Source of the DNA: Alienimonas californiensis
Lineage (GTDB): Bacteria > Planctomycetota > Planctomycetia > Planctomycetales > Planctomycetaceae
Direction: 5' to 3'
Assembly: GCF_007743815.1 (NCBI RefSeq)
Contig: NZ_CP036265.1
Location: 4,048,823 to 4,112,822 of the forward strand
Length of the DNA: 64,000 nucleotides
Part shown: one piece after another, positions 11,367 through 20,303 of the stretch
How positions within the stretch are numbered: the stretch's first letter is position 1
Layout of the letters: every line of letters begins with the position of its first letter
The notes under the pieces: generated by a model
Database searches by the model: none
Told to the model about the DNA's origin: nothing
What the model saw: only the letters and a program-made list of their open reading frames with translations
Program-made: the position numbers and the translations under genes

Positions 11367-12677
11367 TCAGCGGCCCTTGTCCGCGATGTCGGTGCGGCAC
11401 CAGGCGCCTTCCCAGCGGATGCGGCGGACCGCTTCGTAGGCCCGGCGCTTGGCGTCGGTGACGTCCTCGCCCAGCGCCGTCACGCCGAGCACGCGTCCGC
11501 CGGCGGTGACGACCTGCTCCCGGCCGTCGGCGTCCGGCGTGCCGAACTTCGTGCCGGCGTGGAACACCTCGGTGTCCGGCAGGTCGGCCGCTTCGGGCAG
11601 TCCGCGGATCGTCTTGCCGGTTTCGTAGTCGCCCGGGTAGCCCTCGCTGGCCATCACCACGCAGACCGCGGCCCGGTCGTCCCAGGTGGGGGGGGCGGCG
11701 TCCTCCAGCTTGCCGGCGGCGGCGGCCTTGAGCAGCGGGTAGAGGTCCGAGGACATCCGCATCAGCAGCGGTTGCACCTCGGGATCGCCGAAGCGGGCGT
11801 TGAACTCCAGCACCATCGGCCCCCGCCGGGTGAACATCAGCCCGGCGTAGAGGATGCCGCGGAACGGGCGGCCGTCACGCTGCATCCGGTGGACGGTCGG
11901 GATGAGGACCTGCTCGACGACCTGCTGCATGCGGCGTTCGTGGACCAGCCGGGCGGGGCTGTAGGCCCCCATCCCGCCGGTGTTCGGGCCGCGGTCGCCG
12001 TCGTGGGCGGCCTTGTGATCCTGGGCGGCGGGCAGGGGGACGATCGTGGCGCCGTCGACGATCGCCAGCACGCTGGCCTCCTCGCCGACCAGCTTCTCCT
12101 CCACGACGGCCCGAGCGCCGGCCTCGCCGAACTCCCGGTCGGCCAGCACGCGGCGGACGGCATCCATCGCTTCGTCGCGGGTGTCGCAGACGATCACGCC
12201 CTTGCCGGCCGCCAGCCCGTCCGCCTTCACGACGAGGGCCTGCTCGCTGCGGCCGCTGATCCAGTCCGCGGCGGCGTGAGCGTTGGTGAAGGTCTCGAAG
12301 GCGGCGGTCGGCACGCCGGCCCGCTTCATCAGGCCTTTACTGTAGGCCTTGCTGCCTTCCAGCTCCGCGGCGGCCTTGGACGGTCCGAACACGGCGATGC
12401 CGGCCTTCTCCAGTTCGTCGGTCAGGCCCATCACCAGCGGCCTCTCCGGGCCGATCACGACCAGATCGACCTTCCGGTCCCTGGCGAGGGCGACGAGCCC
12501 CGGCAGGTCGTCGTCCTGCACGGGCACGTTTTCCACCCCCGGTTCCGTGCCGGTGCCGGCGTTGCCGGGGGCGCAGAGCACCGTCCCGACCTCCGGGCTC
12601 TGGGCCAGCTTCCAGCAGAGCGCGTGCTCCCGCCCGCCGCCGCCCACGACCAGTACCGTCTCGCCGCCCGCGTTCAT
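11367..12677 (-). CDS. purD: Phosphoribosylamine--glycine ligase (GARS)
   Basis: This enzyme catalyses step 2 of purine synthesis, the ATP-dependent joining of glycine to 5-phosphoribosylamine. The 436-residue length is normal. It has the N-terminal GGGGREHA loop, the IGPERPLVMGL segment, an ATP-grasp domain with KADGLAAGKGV, and the GDRGPNTGGMGAYSP signature. The metal-site motif EFNARFGDPE lies near residue 290. It ends convergently 51 bases from the sigma factor and is divergent from asd. Confidence 0.97.
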   Translation of the reverse strand: MNAGGETVLVVGGGGREHALCWKLAQSPEVGTVLCAPGNAGTGTEPGVENVPVQDDDLPGLVALARDRKVDLVVIGPERPLVMGLTDELEKAGIAVFGPSKAAAELEGSKAYSKGLMKRAGVPTAAFETFTNAHAAADWISGRSEQALVVKADGLAAGKGVIVCDTRDEAMDAVRRVLADREFGEAGARAVVEEKLVGEEASVLAIVDGATIVPLPAAQDHKAAHDGDRGPNTGGMGAYSPARLVHERRMQQVVEQVLIPTVHRMQRDGRPFRGILYAGLMFTRRGPMVLEFNARFGDPEVQPLLMRMSSDLYPLLKAAAAGKLEDAAPPTWDDRAAVCVVMASEGYPGDYETGKTIRGLPEAADLPDTEVFHAGTKFGTPDADGREQVVTAGGRVLGVTALGEDVTDAKRRAYEAVRRIRWEGAWCRTDIADKGR

Positions 12678-12911
12678 CTGTCCTGCCGTCCGCCGGGCCG
12701 CTGCCGGTCGTTTTGAGAAAGAAGTCCGGCGGGGAGTCTAGCCGGCACATCCCCCCGGGGAAGGCGGGGGCGGGGCGAACTTCGGGCCGGGGGCGTTGTC
12801 AGCCGGGGCGACCCGCGCCACCATCCCCGGCGAACCCGCTCTCCCCGCCCTCCCCGCACGGGGGGCGGACGCCCCGCCGCTCGCCACTTTCCGCCGCACC
12901 GAGAGTCTTCG

Positions 12912-13940
12912 ATGAAGTTTGGAACCGTCGCCGTCGTGGGGGCCACCGGGGCCGTCGGACGGATCATCCGCGAACGGCTCGAAGCGCGGGAGTTCCCCGC
13001 CGATCGGTTCCGCTTTCTCGCCACCAAACGCAGCGCCGGCTCCACGATTACCTTCCGCGGACAGGAGATCACCGTCGAGGAGGTCAGTCCGGAGGCGTTC
13101 GAGGGCTGTGACCTGGTCATCGCCAGCACCCCGGACGAGGCCGCCCGCGATCTATTGCCGCACGCCCTGAAGGCCGGGGCGGTGGTGATCGACGAGTCCG
13201 GCTATTGGCGGATGAACGACGAGGTCGCGCTGGTCGTGCCGGAGATCAACCCGGACGCCGCCCGCACCGCCGCGGCGGAGGGGCGTCTGATCGCCTCGCC
13301 GAACTGCTCGACCACGCAGATGGTGCAGTGCCTCAAGCCCCTGCACGATGCGGCCGGTCTGACCCGCGTGACGGTCTCCACCTATCAGGCCGTCAGTGGC
13401 GCCGGCCTCTCCGGCACGGCGGAACTGCTCGAGTCGACGAAGGCGGCGCTGGAGAACGGTTCGTTCGTCGCCACCACCTTCCAACGGCCGATCGGCTTCA
13501 ACCTGATCCCGCAGATCGGCTCCTTCAAGGAGCAGGGCGGGGAGGGGGACGGCTACACCTCCGAGGAGATGAAGATGGTCCGCGAGACCCGCAAAATCCT
13601 CGGGTTGCCGGGTTTGCGGGTGAACCCGACCTGCGTGCGGGTGCCGGTCGCGGACTGCCACAGCGAAACGATCGCCTGCGAGTTCGACCGCCCGCTCTCC
13701 GTCGCCGAGGCCCGCGAGGCGCTGGCCGCATTCCCGGGGATCGCCGTGATCGACGACCCGCTCGCCGGCAAATACCCGACGCCCCGCGACTGCGCCGGCG
13801 ACGACCGCACCTTCGTCGGCCGCCTCCGCAAGGACCTCTCCTGCGAGAACGGCGTCACCTTCTGGTGCGTCTCCGACAACCTCCGCAAAGGCGCCGCGAC
13901 CAACGCGGTCCAGATCGCAGAACTGCTCGCGAACGACTGA
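12912..13940 (+). CDS. asd: Aspartate-semialdehyde dehydrogenase
   Basis: This enzyme reduces aspartyl phosphate to aspartate semialdehyde with NADPH, the branch point to diaminopimelate, lysine, threonine and methionine. The 342-residue protein has the nucleotide-binding loop VVGATGAVGR at the N-terminus, the catalytic Cys132 in SPNCSTTQM, the YQAVSGAG segment and the substrate-binding RVPVADCHSE. A GAGAG run precedes the ATG. It is divergent from purD across 234 bases that should hold both promoters. It is linked by pathway to lysA at 16285. Confidence 0.97.
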   Translation: MKFGTVAVVGATGAVGRIIRERLEAREFPADRFRFLATKRSAGSTITFRGQEITVEEVSPEAFEGCDLVIASTPDEAARDLLPHALKAGAVVIDESGYWRMNDEVALVVPEINPDAARTAAAEGRLIASPNCSTTQMVQCLKPLHDAAGLTRVTVSTYQAVSGAGLSGTAELLESTKAALENGSFVATTFQRPIGFNLIPQIGSFKEQGGEGDGYTSEEMKMVRETRKILGLPGLRVNPTCVRVPVADCHSETIACEFDRPLSVAEAREALAAFPGIAVIDDPLAGKYPTPRDCAGDDRTFVGRLRKDLSCENGVTFWCVSDNLRKGAATNAVQIAELLAND

Positions 13941-13955
13941 ATCCCTCAAAGCAAT

Positions 13956-13987
13956 AACGCCGAGGCCCCGCGGGGCCTCGGCGTTAC
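13956..13987. terminator. Bidirectional palindromic hairpin between asd and the phosphofructokinase gene
   Basis: A 15-bp perfect stem (13956-13970 with 13973-13987) lies between two convergent genes and can serve both. The core is a near copy of the hairpin at 8142-8169. No strong T-run is present on either strand. Confidence 0.7.
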
Positions 13988-14011
13988 TGTGTTCGTCGAA
14001 GGGAACCGGGT

Positions 14012-15337
14012 TCAGCGGTTCGTCATCGGGTCTTCGGGAGACTGATCCGCGAGGATGTGGGTCTCCAGGAACCGGGCGAGGGTGTGGAAGTCGCTGCCGG
14101 TCTCGATATAGCGGACCTTGGTGACGAGGTTGCCCGGGTCGACCAGCTCTTCGAACGGCACGTAGTGCAGGTCGAACTGGCGTTCGACGGAGATCATCAC
14201 GCCGGTCTTTTGCTCCTCGACCAGCGCCCGGTAGGCGCCGACGCCGAGCTGGCTGCCGAGGATCACGTCAAACGCCGTCGGCCGGGCGCAGCGGCTCTCA
14301 TAACCAAGCTGGAGCGGTTTGACCTTCCGCTCGCCGCCGGTCTTTTTGGCGTAGGCCGCTTCGACCCGCTCGGCGAGCAGCCGACCGAGCTGAACGTCGG
14401 CGACGGCGATGTGGCCGTGGTCGTCCCGCTCGACGCCCTCCAGGGCGCTGGCGGGCAGCAGTTCGGCGAGGCCCTCGGCGACGCAGATGATGCCGTACTG
14501 CCGGCCGTCCTCACGTTCGCGGGTGAGGATCGTGTCGACCATCCGGTCGACGACGGCCTCGAGGTTCATCATCTGGCGTTCCTTGCCGTCGACGGTCTCC
14601 GTTTGGGCGTACTTGCCGACGATGTCCTCCACGGAGATCACCAGCGAGGCGCCCCCGCTGATCGCCGTGCCGTAGGCCAGCCAGCCGGCGCTGCGGCCCA
14701 TGCACTCGCAGAGGAAGTAGCTCCGCTGGGCGCGGGCGTCTTCCAGCAGGTTGCGGACCTCCTGGGCCAGCACCTCGACGGCGGTGAAGAAGCCGAAGGT
14801 GAAGTCGATCCCGTTGTAGTCGTTGTCGATCGTCTTCGGGACGTGCACCACCTTGATCTTCGGCGAGCCCTCCGGGAGGGTCTCCTGGAACAGGGCGAAC
14901 TTATTCGCCGTCTTGAGCGTGTCGTCTCCGCCGATGCTGATCAGGGCGTCGACCTCCAACGACCGCAGGGCGTCGTAGACCGTCTTGAGGGGGGCGGTCT
15001 TTTCCGGGTCCTTCAGGTCGGCCGGGCACTTCACGAACTTGCCCGGGTTGGCCCGGGCGGTGCCGATCGTGATGCCGCCGGAGGTGCGGGAGCGTTCCAG
15101 CTCCTTGGTGTCGAACCGCAGGTAGGCTTCGCCCTCCTTCAGCTCCGTGCCGTCGTACTTCATCAGCTCCGAGTAGCCGTGGCGGATGCCGATGGCGTCC
15201 AGACCGCTGCGGAGGAAGGCGTCGGCGGCGGTGCTGATGACCGCGTTGGCGGCCGGGGCGGGGCCGCCGGAGAACAGCATCGCCGCCCGCTTCACGTCGG
15301 TGGTGGGAACGGGCGGACGGGCGAGGGGCGAGGGCAT
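14012..15337 (-). CDS. Pyrophosphate--fructose 6-phosphate 1-phosphotransferase
   Basis: This 441-residue phosphofructokinase interconverts fructose 6-phosphate and fructose 1,6-bisphosphate. The ISIGGDDTLK motif has Asp where ATP-dependent enzymes have Gly, which is the accepted mark of PPi-dependent members. PKTIDNDYNG (catalytic loop) and ECMGRSAGWLAYG are also present. The reaction is reversible, so it can serve both glycolysis and gluconeogenesis. The protein starts with a short Pro-rich leader (MPSPLARPPVPTTDVKR) before the first beta strand AAMLFSGG. It is a single-gene unit. Confidence 0.92.
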   Translation of the reverse strand: MPSPLARPPVPTTDVKRAAMLFSGGPAPAANAVISTAADAFLRSGLDAIGIRHGYSELMKYDGTELKEGEAYLRFDTKELERSRTSGGITIGTARANPGKFVKCPADLKDPEKTAPLKTVYDALRSLEVDALISIGGDDTLKTANKFALFQETLPEGSPKIKVVHVPKTIDNDYNGIDFTFGFFTAVEVLAQEVRNLLEDARAQRSYFLCECMGRSAGWLAYGTAISGGASLVISVEDIVGKYAQTETVDGKERQMMNLEAVVDRMVDTILTREREDGRQYGIICVAEGLAELLPASALEGVERDDHGHIAVADVQLGRLLAERVEAAYAKKTGGERKVKPLQLGYESRCARPTAFDVILGSQLGVGAYRALVEEQKTGVMISVERQFDLHYVPFEELVDPGNLVTKVRYIETGSDFHTLARFLETHILADQSPEDPMTNR

Positions 15338-15417
15338 TCGCGGTTCGTGCGGGGAAGGGGGAACGTCCGCGGCAGCTTATCGCCCGGGCCCGCACGCGCC
15401 GAACGCCCCGGCGGGGT

Positions 15418-15735
15418 TCAGTCGTCGCTCGTCGCCGGCTCCGTGATCTCCGGGTCCGTGATCTCCGGCTCGGTGATCTCCGGCTCCGTGATCTCCGGGT
15501 CCGTGGAGGGCACCGGCTCGGCGTCGGCGTCCGGGTCGTCGACGGGGGCGCTCTCGCCCGGCGTCTGTTCCACCATGCCGTCCTTCGGCATCTCCGGGGG
15601 AACGAAGACCGAGTAAGCGTAGACGCCGCCGGCGATCAGCAGGGCCGCCAGCCCGATCCAGACCACGGGGCTGACGCCTCGGGCGTCCTGCTCCGTGGGG
15701 CCCGGCGTGCCGGGAGGGGGTTCGGGGTCGGACAT
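15418..15735 (-). CDS. Small single-pass membrane protein with PEITEP repeats
   Basis: This 105-residue hypothetical protein has a short Pro/Glu-rich N-terminus and one transmembrane helix (VVWIGLAALLIAGGVYAYSVF, residues ~24-44). A long acidic tail follows, ending in four PEIT(E/D) units. The topology suggests an N-in, C-out anchor with a disordered acidic extension. It does not match any family I recognise. It lies 80 bases downstream of the phosphofructokinase start on the same strand, so it is transcribed separately or after the small gene at 15938. Confidence 0.6.
   Translation of the reverse strand: MSDPEPPPGTPGPTEQDARGVSPVVWIGLAALLIAGGVYAYSVFVPPEMPKDGMVEQTPGESAPVDDPDADAEPVPSTDPEITEPEITEPEITDPEITEPATSDD
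15437..15496. repeat. Tandem 15-bp repeat in the acidic tail
   Basis: Four head-to-tail 15-bp units of the form ggctccgtgatctcc lie here with one or two changes per unit, and a partial fifth follows. On the minus strand they encode PEITE or PEITD. The number of units is likely to vary between strains through slippage. Confidence 0.85.
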
Positions 15736-15846
15736 GAGCGGTCTTCGTCGTTGTTGGGCGGGGCCGCCAAACCTAACGGCGAACCCGCTCAGCGAGCAAC
15801 AGGCATGGATGCGTTCGCCCCGGGGGAACGGCCCCGCGGGCGGCGT

Positions 15847-15942
15847 TCAGCGGGGCAGGGTGGCGAACAGGTCGTCGTAGGCCTCCGCCCGGCGAATCTG
15901 CTCGGCGAACCGAGTTGCACCCTCGGTCCCGTCGGCACTACT
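15847..15942 (-). pseudogene. Remnant of a second lysA 3' end
   Basis: Bases 15859-15904 match 16297-16342 inside lysA at 44 of 46 positions on the same strand. Translated in frame, the fragment reads EQIRRAEAYDDLFATLPR and then a stop, against EQIRRAETYDDLFATLNV and a stop in lysA. The codons upstream still give a DGT where lysA has DGS, and then similarity ends. It is therefore the last ~30 codons of a lysA-like gene without the body. It is probably left from a tandem duplication followed by deletion. Confidence 0.8.
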
Positions 15943-16180
15943 TCCGTGCGGCCGCCGGGTTCGCCGTGGTGTCCGGGACCACGCCGTGATCCGTGATTAC
16001 GGGCGTGTCCGTGGACACCGGGGCGCTCGCCCGGGCGTCGTGGTCGGCCGGCGGGCCGTCGGCCGGTTCCGGCGCTCCCTTGGGCCGGTCGGTCGCCCGG
16101 CTCGTCGGGCCGGACGGGTCGAGGTCGGGGACCTCGCGGTTGTCCTTCGGGGTTTGGCGAGCGTCTTGGGGGTCGGCCAT
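15938..16180 (-). CDS. Hypothetical hydrophilic small protein
   Basis: An 80-residue open frame starts MADPQDARQTPKDNREV. It is Pro/Asp/Ala-rich with no hydrophobic segment, so if real it would be a disordered cytoplasmic protein. Its C-terminus (TPVITDHGVVPDT) faintly echoes the PEIT tail of the neighbour at 15418. It lies between lysA and the lysA remnant, so it may be scrambled duplication debris instead of a gene. Confidence 0.3.
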   Translation of the reverse strand: MADPQDARQTPKDNREVPDLDPSGPTSRATDRPKGAPEPADGPPADHDARASAPVSTDTPVITDHGVVPDTTANPAAARK

Positions 16181-16284
16181 CGGAAGGGGCGAGATCAAAG
16201 GGGGCAGTGGTCTGTCGGACTATACGCGGCGGGACCGGACCGACAGCGGTCGGTGACGCGACGGAAGTCCCAGCTCGCGGATTC

Positions 16285-17604
16285 TCAGACGTTGAGCGTG
16301 GCGAACAGGTCGTCGTAGGTCTCCGCCCGGCGAATCTGCTCGACGGAGCCGTCTTCCTTCAACAGGTACTCCGCGCTGCGGAGCTTACCGTTGTACTGGA
16401 AGCCCATGCTGTGCCCGTGGGCGCCGGCGTCGTGGATCGCCAGCACGTCCCCGCGCTCGACGGCGGGCAGTTCGCGGTCGATGGCGAACTTGTCGTTGTT
16501 CTCACACAGGGAGCCGACCACGTCGACCGGCCCGGCGCTGGGGGCGTTGACCTTCTCCCCGCCACGGCCCAGCACGCTGACGTGGTGGTAGGCGCCGTAC
16601 ATGCCGGGCCGCATCAGGTTCGCCATGCAGGCGTCCACGCCGACGTACCGCTTGTAGATCTCCTTGCGGTGCACCGCCTTGGTGACCAGCACGCCGTACG
16701 GGCCGGTCATGCAGCGGCCGTTCTCCATATACACCGCCAGCGGATCGAGCCCGGCGGGGAGGACGATCTCGTCGTAGGCGGCCTTCGTCCCCTCGGAGAC
16801 CTGTTCGTAGCTCACCGCCTCCTGCCCGGGCCGGTAGGGGATGCCGATGCCGCCGCCGAGGTTCACGAACTCAATCCGCACGCCCGTCGCCTCGTGCACC
16901 TCGACGGCGAGGGCGAACAGCATGCGGGCGGTGTCGACGAAGAACTGCGGGTCGAGTTCGTTGCTGGCGACCATCGCGTGCAGCCCGAACCGCTTCACCC
17001 CGCCGGCCTGCGCCTGTCGGTAGCCGTCGAACAGTTGCTCGCGGGTGAAGCCGTACTTGGCGTCCTCCGGCTTGCCGATAATCGCATTTCCGCCCCGCAG
17101 GGGGCCGGGGTTGAACCGGAAACAAAGCGTCTCCGGCAGCCCGCCCGCCTCTTCGGCGACGTAGGGCAGGTGGGTCAGATCGTCCAGGTTGAGGATCGCC
17201 CCCAGCTCCTTCGCCCGACGAAACTCCACGGCGGGGGTGTTGTTGGAGGTGAACATGATCCGTTCGCCCGTCACGCCGATGCGATCGCAGAGCATCAGTT
17301 CCGCGGCGCTGGAGCAGTCCATCCCGCAGTTCTCGTCGCGGAATAGTTCCAGGATGCCCGGCGTGGGCGTCGCTTTGACCGCGAAGTATTCGCGGAAGCC
17401 CGGGTTCCAGGCGAAGGCGGCGTTCAGCCGGCGGGCGTTCGCGCGGATACCGGCCTCGTCGTAGATGTGGAACGGCGTGGGCAGTTCGTCCGCCAGTTCG
17501 CACAGCTTCGCCGCGTCGATCGGCAGCGGCTTGACCGGGGCGCCGGTTCCCTCCGCGGAGGAGGGGGCGGAGGACGAGGCGGGGGGATCGAGGACGGCGG
17601 ACAT
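16285..17604 (-). CDS. lysA: Diaminopimelate decarboxylase
   Basis: This is a fold-type III PLP enzyme (439 residues) making lysine from meso-diaminopimelate. It has the PLP-lysine motif YFAVKATPTP near residue 75, the glycine-rich phosphate loop FVNLGGGIGIPY, and ENGRCMTGPYG. The C-terminal active-site segment DAGAHGHSMGFQYNG is also present. The usual GxHxHxGS motif appears as GLHAMVASNE, a variant also seen in ornithine/arginine decarboxylase relatives, so the substrate call is good but not certain. I chose the start MSAVLDPPAS. The frame runs open for a further ~2.8 kb upstream only as an antisense artefact of the gene at 17896. Confidence 0.88.
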   Translation of the reverse strand: MSAVLDPPASSSAPSSAEGTGAPVKPLPIDAAKLCELADELPTPFHIYDEAGIRANARRLNAAFAWNPGFREYFAVKATPTPGILELFRDENCGMDCSSAAELMLCDRIGVTGERIMFTSNNTPAVEFRRAKELGAILNLDDLTHLPYVAEEAGGLPETLCFRFNPGPLRGGNAIIGKPEDAKYGFTREQLFDGYRQAQAGGVKRFGLHAMVASNELDPQFFVDTARMLFALAVEVHEATGVRIEFVNLGGGIGIPYRPGQEAVSYEQVSEGTKAAYDEIVLPAGLDPLAVYMENGRCMTGPYGVLVTKAVHRKEIYKRYVGVDACMANLMRPGMYGAYHHVSVLGRGGEKVNAPSAGPVDVVGSLCENNDKFAIDRELPAVERGDVLAIHDAGAHGHSMGFQYNGKLRSAEYLLKEDGSVEQIRRAETYDDLFATLNV

Positions 17605-17895
17605 CGGCACGGGCGGGGGGGACGGGGGGCGGGAGTTTAGGACCGCGAGGCCCGTCCGACAGCCGCCCGGGGGCCGGGGAGCGGCGAAGCGGCGCCCGAC
17701 CGGGGTTTGCGGGTCGATACGGCCGCGACGACCGGCGTCACCGCGCATTCGGCGGCTCGGCTCCACTTCGGAGCGGGTCGCGGTCGATGTCGAACGGTGC
17801 GGGCCGGTGCGCACCCCGCATAGAGTGCCCCCGCGGGGATCGCTCGCCGGTCCCGCGTCGCTCGCCCGTTCCGTCGCCCCCGTTCGGCTCCGCCC

Positions 17896-20220
17896 ATGCC
17901 CCGCCGCCCCGCCGAACGCCCCGCTGCCCGTACGCTGTTCGGCCGGCGTTCCACGGCGCGACGCTTCCTGACGGCGGCGCCGCTGGCCGGGGCGTTGCTC
18001 TGCCCGCTCTCCGCCCCCGCCCAGGACGAGCCGGTCGCTGATCCTTCCGCCGCAGGGCAGCCCGCCGCGGCCGCCACGGGAGCGGCGGAGATCGACGCCC
18101 CCAACCCGCTGGCCGCCGAACCGGGCACGGTGGAGGAGTTCGTCAGCGCCGCCGCCCGTCTGCGTCGCGTCGCCCGCCCCGGGCTGGCCCGGCGCTACCT
18201 GCGGACGCTGCTCGATTCGCAGCCGTCCGACGACGCCCTGCTGGAAGCCCGCGACGCCCTCGGCCCGGCGATTTTCTTCGAACTGGCCGCCGACCCGCAA
18301 CTGCGTCCGGAGGGGCAGACCCTCCAGGATCGGGTGCGCGAAGCCGTGCTCGCCCGCGGCGCCGACCCGGCCCGGTTGGACGGGCTGATCGACGCCCTCA
18401 TCGCGAATCAGCGGGAGCGCGAGGCCGCCACCGAGGCCCTGACCGGGTTGGGCGCCGCCGCCACGCCGCGGCTGACCGAACGGCTGGTCGCCTCGGTGGA
18501 CGCCGTGACCGGCGATGCGGACCTCACGGAGGCGATCACCCGCCTGCTGGGCCGGCTGCGGGGCCTCTCCGTCCCGCCGCTGACCGCCGTGCTGCGGTCG
18601 CCGCAGGCGCCCGCCGCCGCCCGCGCCGCCGTCGCCGCCGCCCTGGGGACGACCGGGTCGCAGGAGGCGCTGGACGCCCTGCTGACCCCGGCGTTCGCCC
18701 CCGACGAAACGCCCTCCGTGCAGCTCGCGGCCCAGGCCGGCCTGCTCCGGCTGACGGACGGCGATTCGCTCCGCGGACTGGCCGACGCCGCTGCCGATCG
18801 CCTGAAGCAGCGGGCGGAGACGCTGCTGTCCGACCCGCCGGCGATCGATTCCGGCGCCGCCGACGTTCCGCTGTATCGCTACGACGCGGCTGAGAACCGC
18901 CTGATCCCGGCGCCGCTCGCCCCGGCCGTCGCGGGTCGGTATCGCGCCGCGACCGCCGCCGCCGGCGCCGCCCGGATCGCTCCCCACCGGGAGAATCTGC
19001 ACGTGCTGGAACTCACCGCGGCCCTCGCCTACGAGGCGTCGCTGGCCGGTCGCGGGCAGTTCCTGCCGCGGGGCGAAGGCACGGTGCACCGGGCGGCGCT
19101 GTCGGCAGGTTCGACGCGCCTGCTGAAGGCGTTGCAGACCGCGTTGGACCTCGGGGCCTCGGACGCCGCCGCCGCCGCGTTGCAGGTGTTGCTCGACGTG
19201 CCGACGCCGGACCTTCTGCGGCCGGTCGGCGGGGGCGGTTCGCCGGTCGTGCAGGCGCTGCGGAGCCCGGCGGCGGAGGTGCGGTTCCTCGCCGCCCTGC
19301 TGGCCGCCCGCGCCAACCCGGGTCCCTCGTTCACCGAGGGCGCCGAGGTGGTCGCCGTGTTCGCCGGCGCCCTCACCGACGCCCCCGGCGGGCAGGCGGT
19401 GGTGATCGATCCCAATCCGGAGCGCGGCTCCCGCATGGCCGGCCTGCTGCAGGGCTTCGGCTATCGGGTCGATTTGTCGACCTCCGCCCGCGACGGCTTC
19501 CAGCGGGCCGCCTCGGGGTCGGGGGCGGACCTCGTGGCGATTCAGGCGAACGTGCCGGACTTTCCCGTCTCCTCCCTCGTGGCCAACCTGCGGGCGGACG
19601 CCCGCACCCGGGCCGTGCCGCTGGTGCTGTACGGCTCCGAGCGGCTCGAGCCGCCGCTGTCGGCCATCGCGAATCGGGCGGGCGAGGCCGTCTACACGGA
19701 GTTCCCCGTCGCCGCCGAAACGCTGGAGCGGCGGATCGCCCCGCTGCGTCAGGTCGCGGAGCCGCTGCCGGACGATCTGAAGGCGGAGCAGAAGCGGGCC
19801 GCCGCCTACGCCCTGTCGCGGCTGGCCGCGGGCGACGGGCGGACCTTCCCGCTGGGCGGAGCGGTTCAGGAACTGTCCGCCGCGGTCTCCGACCCGACGG
19901 TTTCGGCGAACGTCTCCGTCGCCCTCGCCGCGATTCCGGACGCGGCGGCCCAGGGTTCCCTGGCGGAAACGCTCACCGTCGTCCGTCCCGGTCCCGACGC
20001 CGAACTGGCCGCGGCGGACGCCCTCACGCAGTCGGTACGACGCTACGGCTCGCTGCTGAGCGACGACGTCGTGGACGCCCTGCGCCGTCAGGCGGCCGCC
20101 GCGCAGGATCCGCAGGTTCGGGACGCACTGCTGACGCTTTCCGCAGCGCTGCCCGACGCGGAACCGCCGCTGCCGCCGGATGTGACGCTTCCTGTTCAGG
20201 CAGCCGTGCCGCCTCAGTAA
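17896..20220 (+). CDS. Exported HEAT-like repeat protein with a degenerate receiver domain
   Basis: This 774-residue protein has a long N-region with paired arginines (FGRRSTARRFL), then a hydrophobic stretch and a cleavage-like APAQDEP, which suggests Tat or Sec export. Residues ~50-300 are Ala-rich helical repeats of HEAT/armadillo type (LGRLRGLSVPPLTAVLRSP, AAVAAALGTTGSQEALDALL). Residues ~510-620 look like a response-regulator receiver: VVIDPNPERGSRMAGLLQGFGYRV, then DLVAIQANVPDFP and PLVLYG. The phosphoacceptor position after strand 3 carries no Asp, so phosphorylation is unlikely. The C-terminus returns to Ala-rich helices. It is divergent from lysA and 83 bases before the sigma-54 activator. 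The function is unknown. Confidence 0.65.
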   Translation: MPRRPAERPAARTLFGRRSTARRFLTAAPLAGALLCPLSAPAQDEPVADPSAAGQPAAAATGAAEIDAPNPLAAEPGTVEEFVSAAARLRRVARPGLARRYLRTLLDSQPSDDALLEARDALGPAIFFELAADPQLRPEGQTLQDRVREAVLARGADPARLDGLIDALIANQREREAATEALTGLGAAATPRLTERLVASVDAVTGDADLTEAITRLLGRLRGLSVPPLTAVLRSPQAPAAARAAVAAALGTTGSQEALDALLTPAFAPDETPSVQLAAQAGLLRLTDGDSLRGLADAAADRLKQRAETLLSDPPAIDSGAADVPLYRYDAAENRLIPAPLAPAVAGRYRAATAAAGAARIAPHRENLHVLELTAALAYEASLAGRGQFLPRGEGTVHRAALSAGSTRLLKALQTALDLGASDAAAAALQVLLDVPTPDLLRPVGGGGSPVVQALRSPAAEVRFLAALLAARANPGPSFTEGAEVVAVFAGALTDAPGGQAVVIDPNPERGSRMAGLLQGFGYRVDLSTSARDGFQRAASGSGADLVAIQANVPDFPVSSLVANLRADARTRAVPLVLYGSERLEPPLSAIANRAGEAVYTEFPVAAETLERRIAPLRQVAEPLPDDLKAEQKRAAAYALSRLAAGDGRTFPLGGAVQELSAAVSDPTVSANVSVALAAIPDAAAQGSLAETLTVVRPGPDAELAAADALTQSVRRYGSLLSDDVVDALRRQAAAAQDPQVRDALLTLSAALPDAEPPLPPDVTLPVQAAVPPQ

Positions 20221-20303
20221 GCAGGTTGCAGCGTCAGTCAGGCGGAATGGAGCGAATTTCCGCCGGGGTTTGCTCGGATTTCGATCAGGGCGAGCGGGCG
20301 TGA

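Noticed and set aside
15437-15496. The four 15-base units as a CRISPR array.
   Set aside because: There are no spacers, the units are contiguous and they encode a protein tail.
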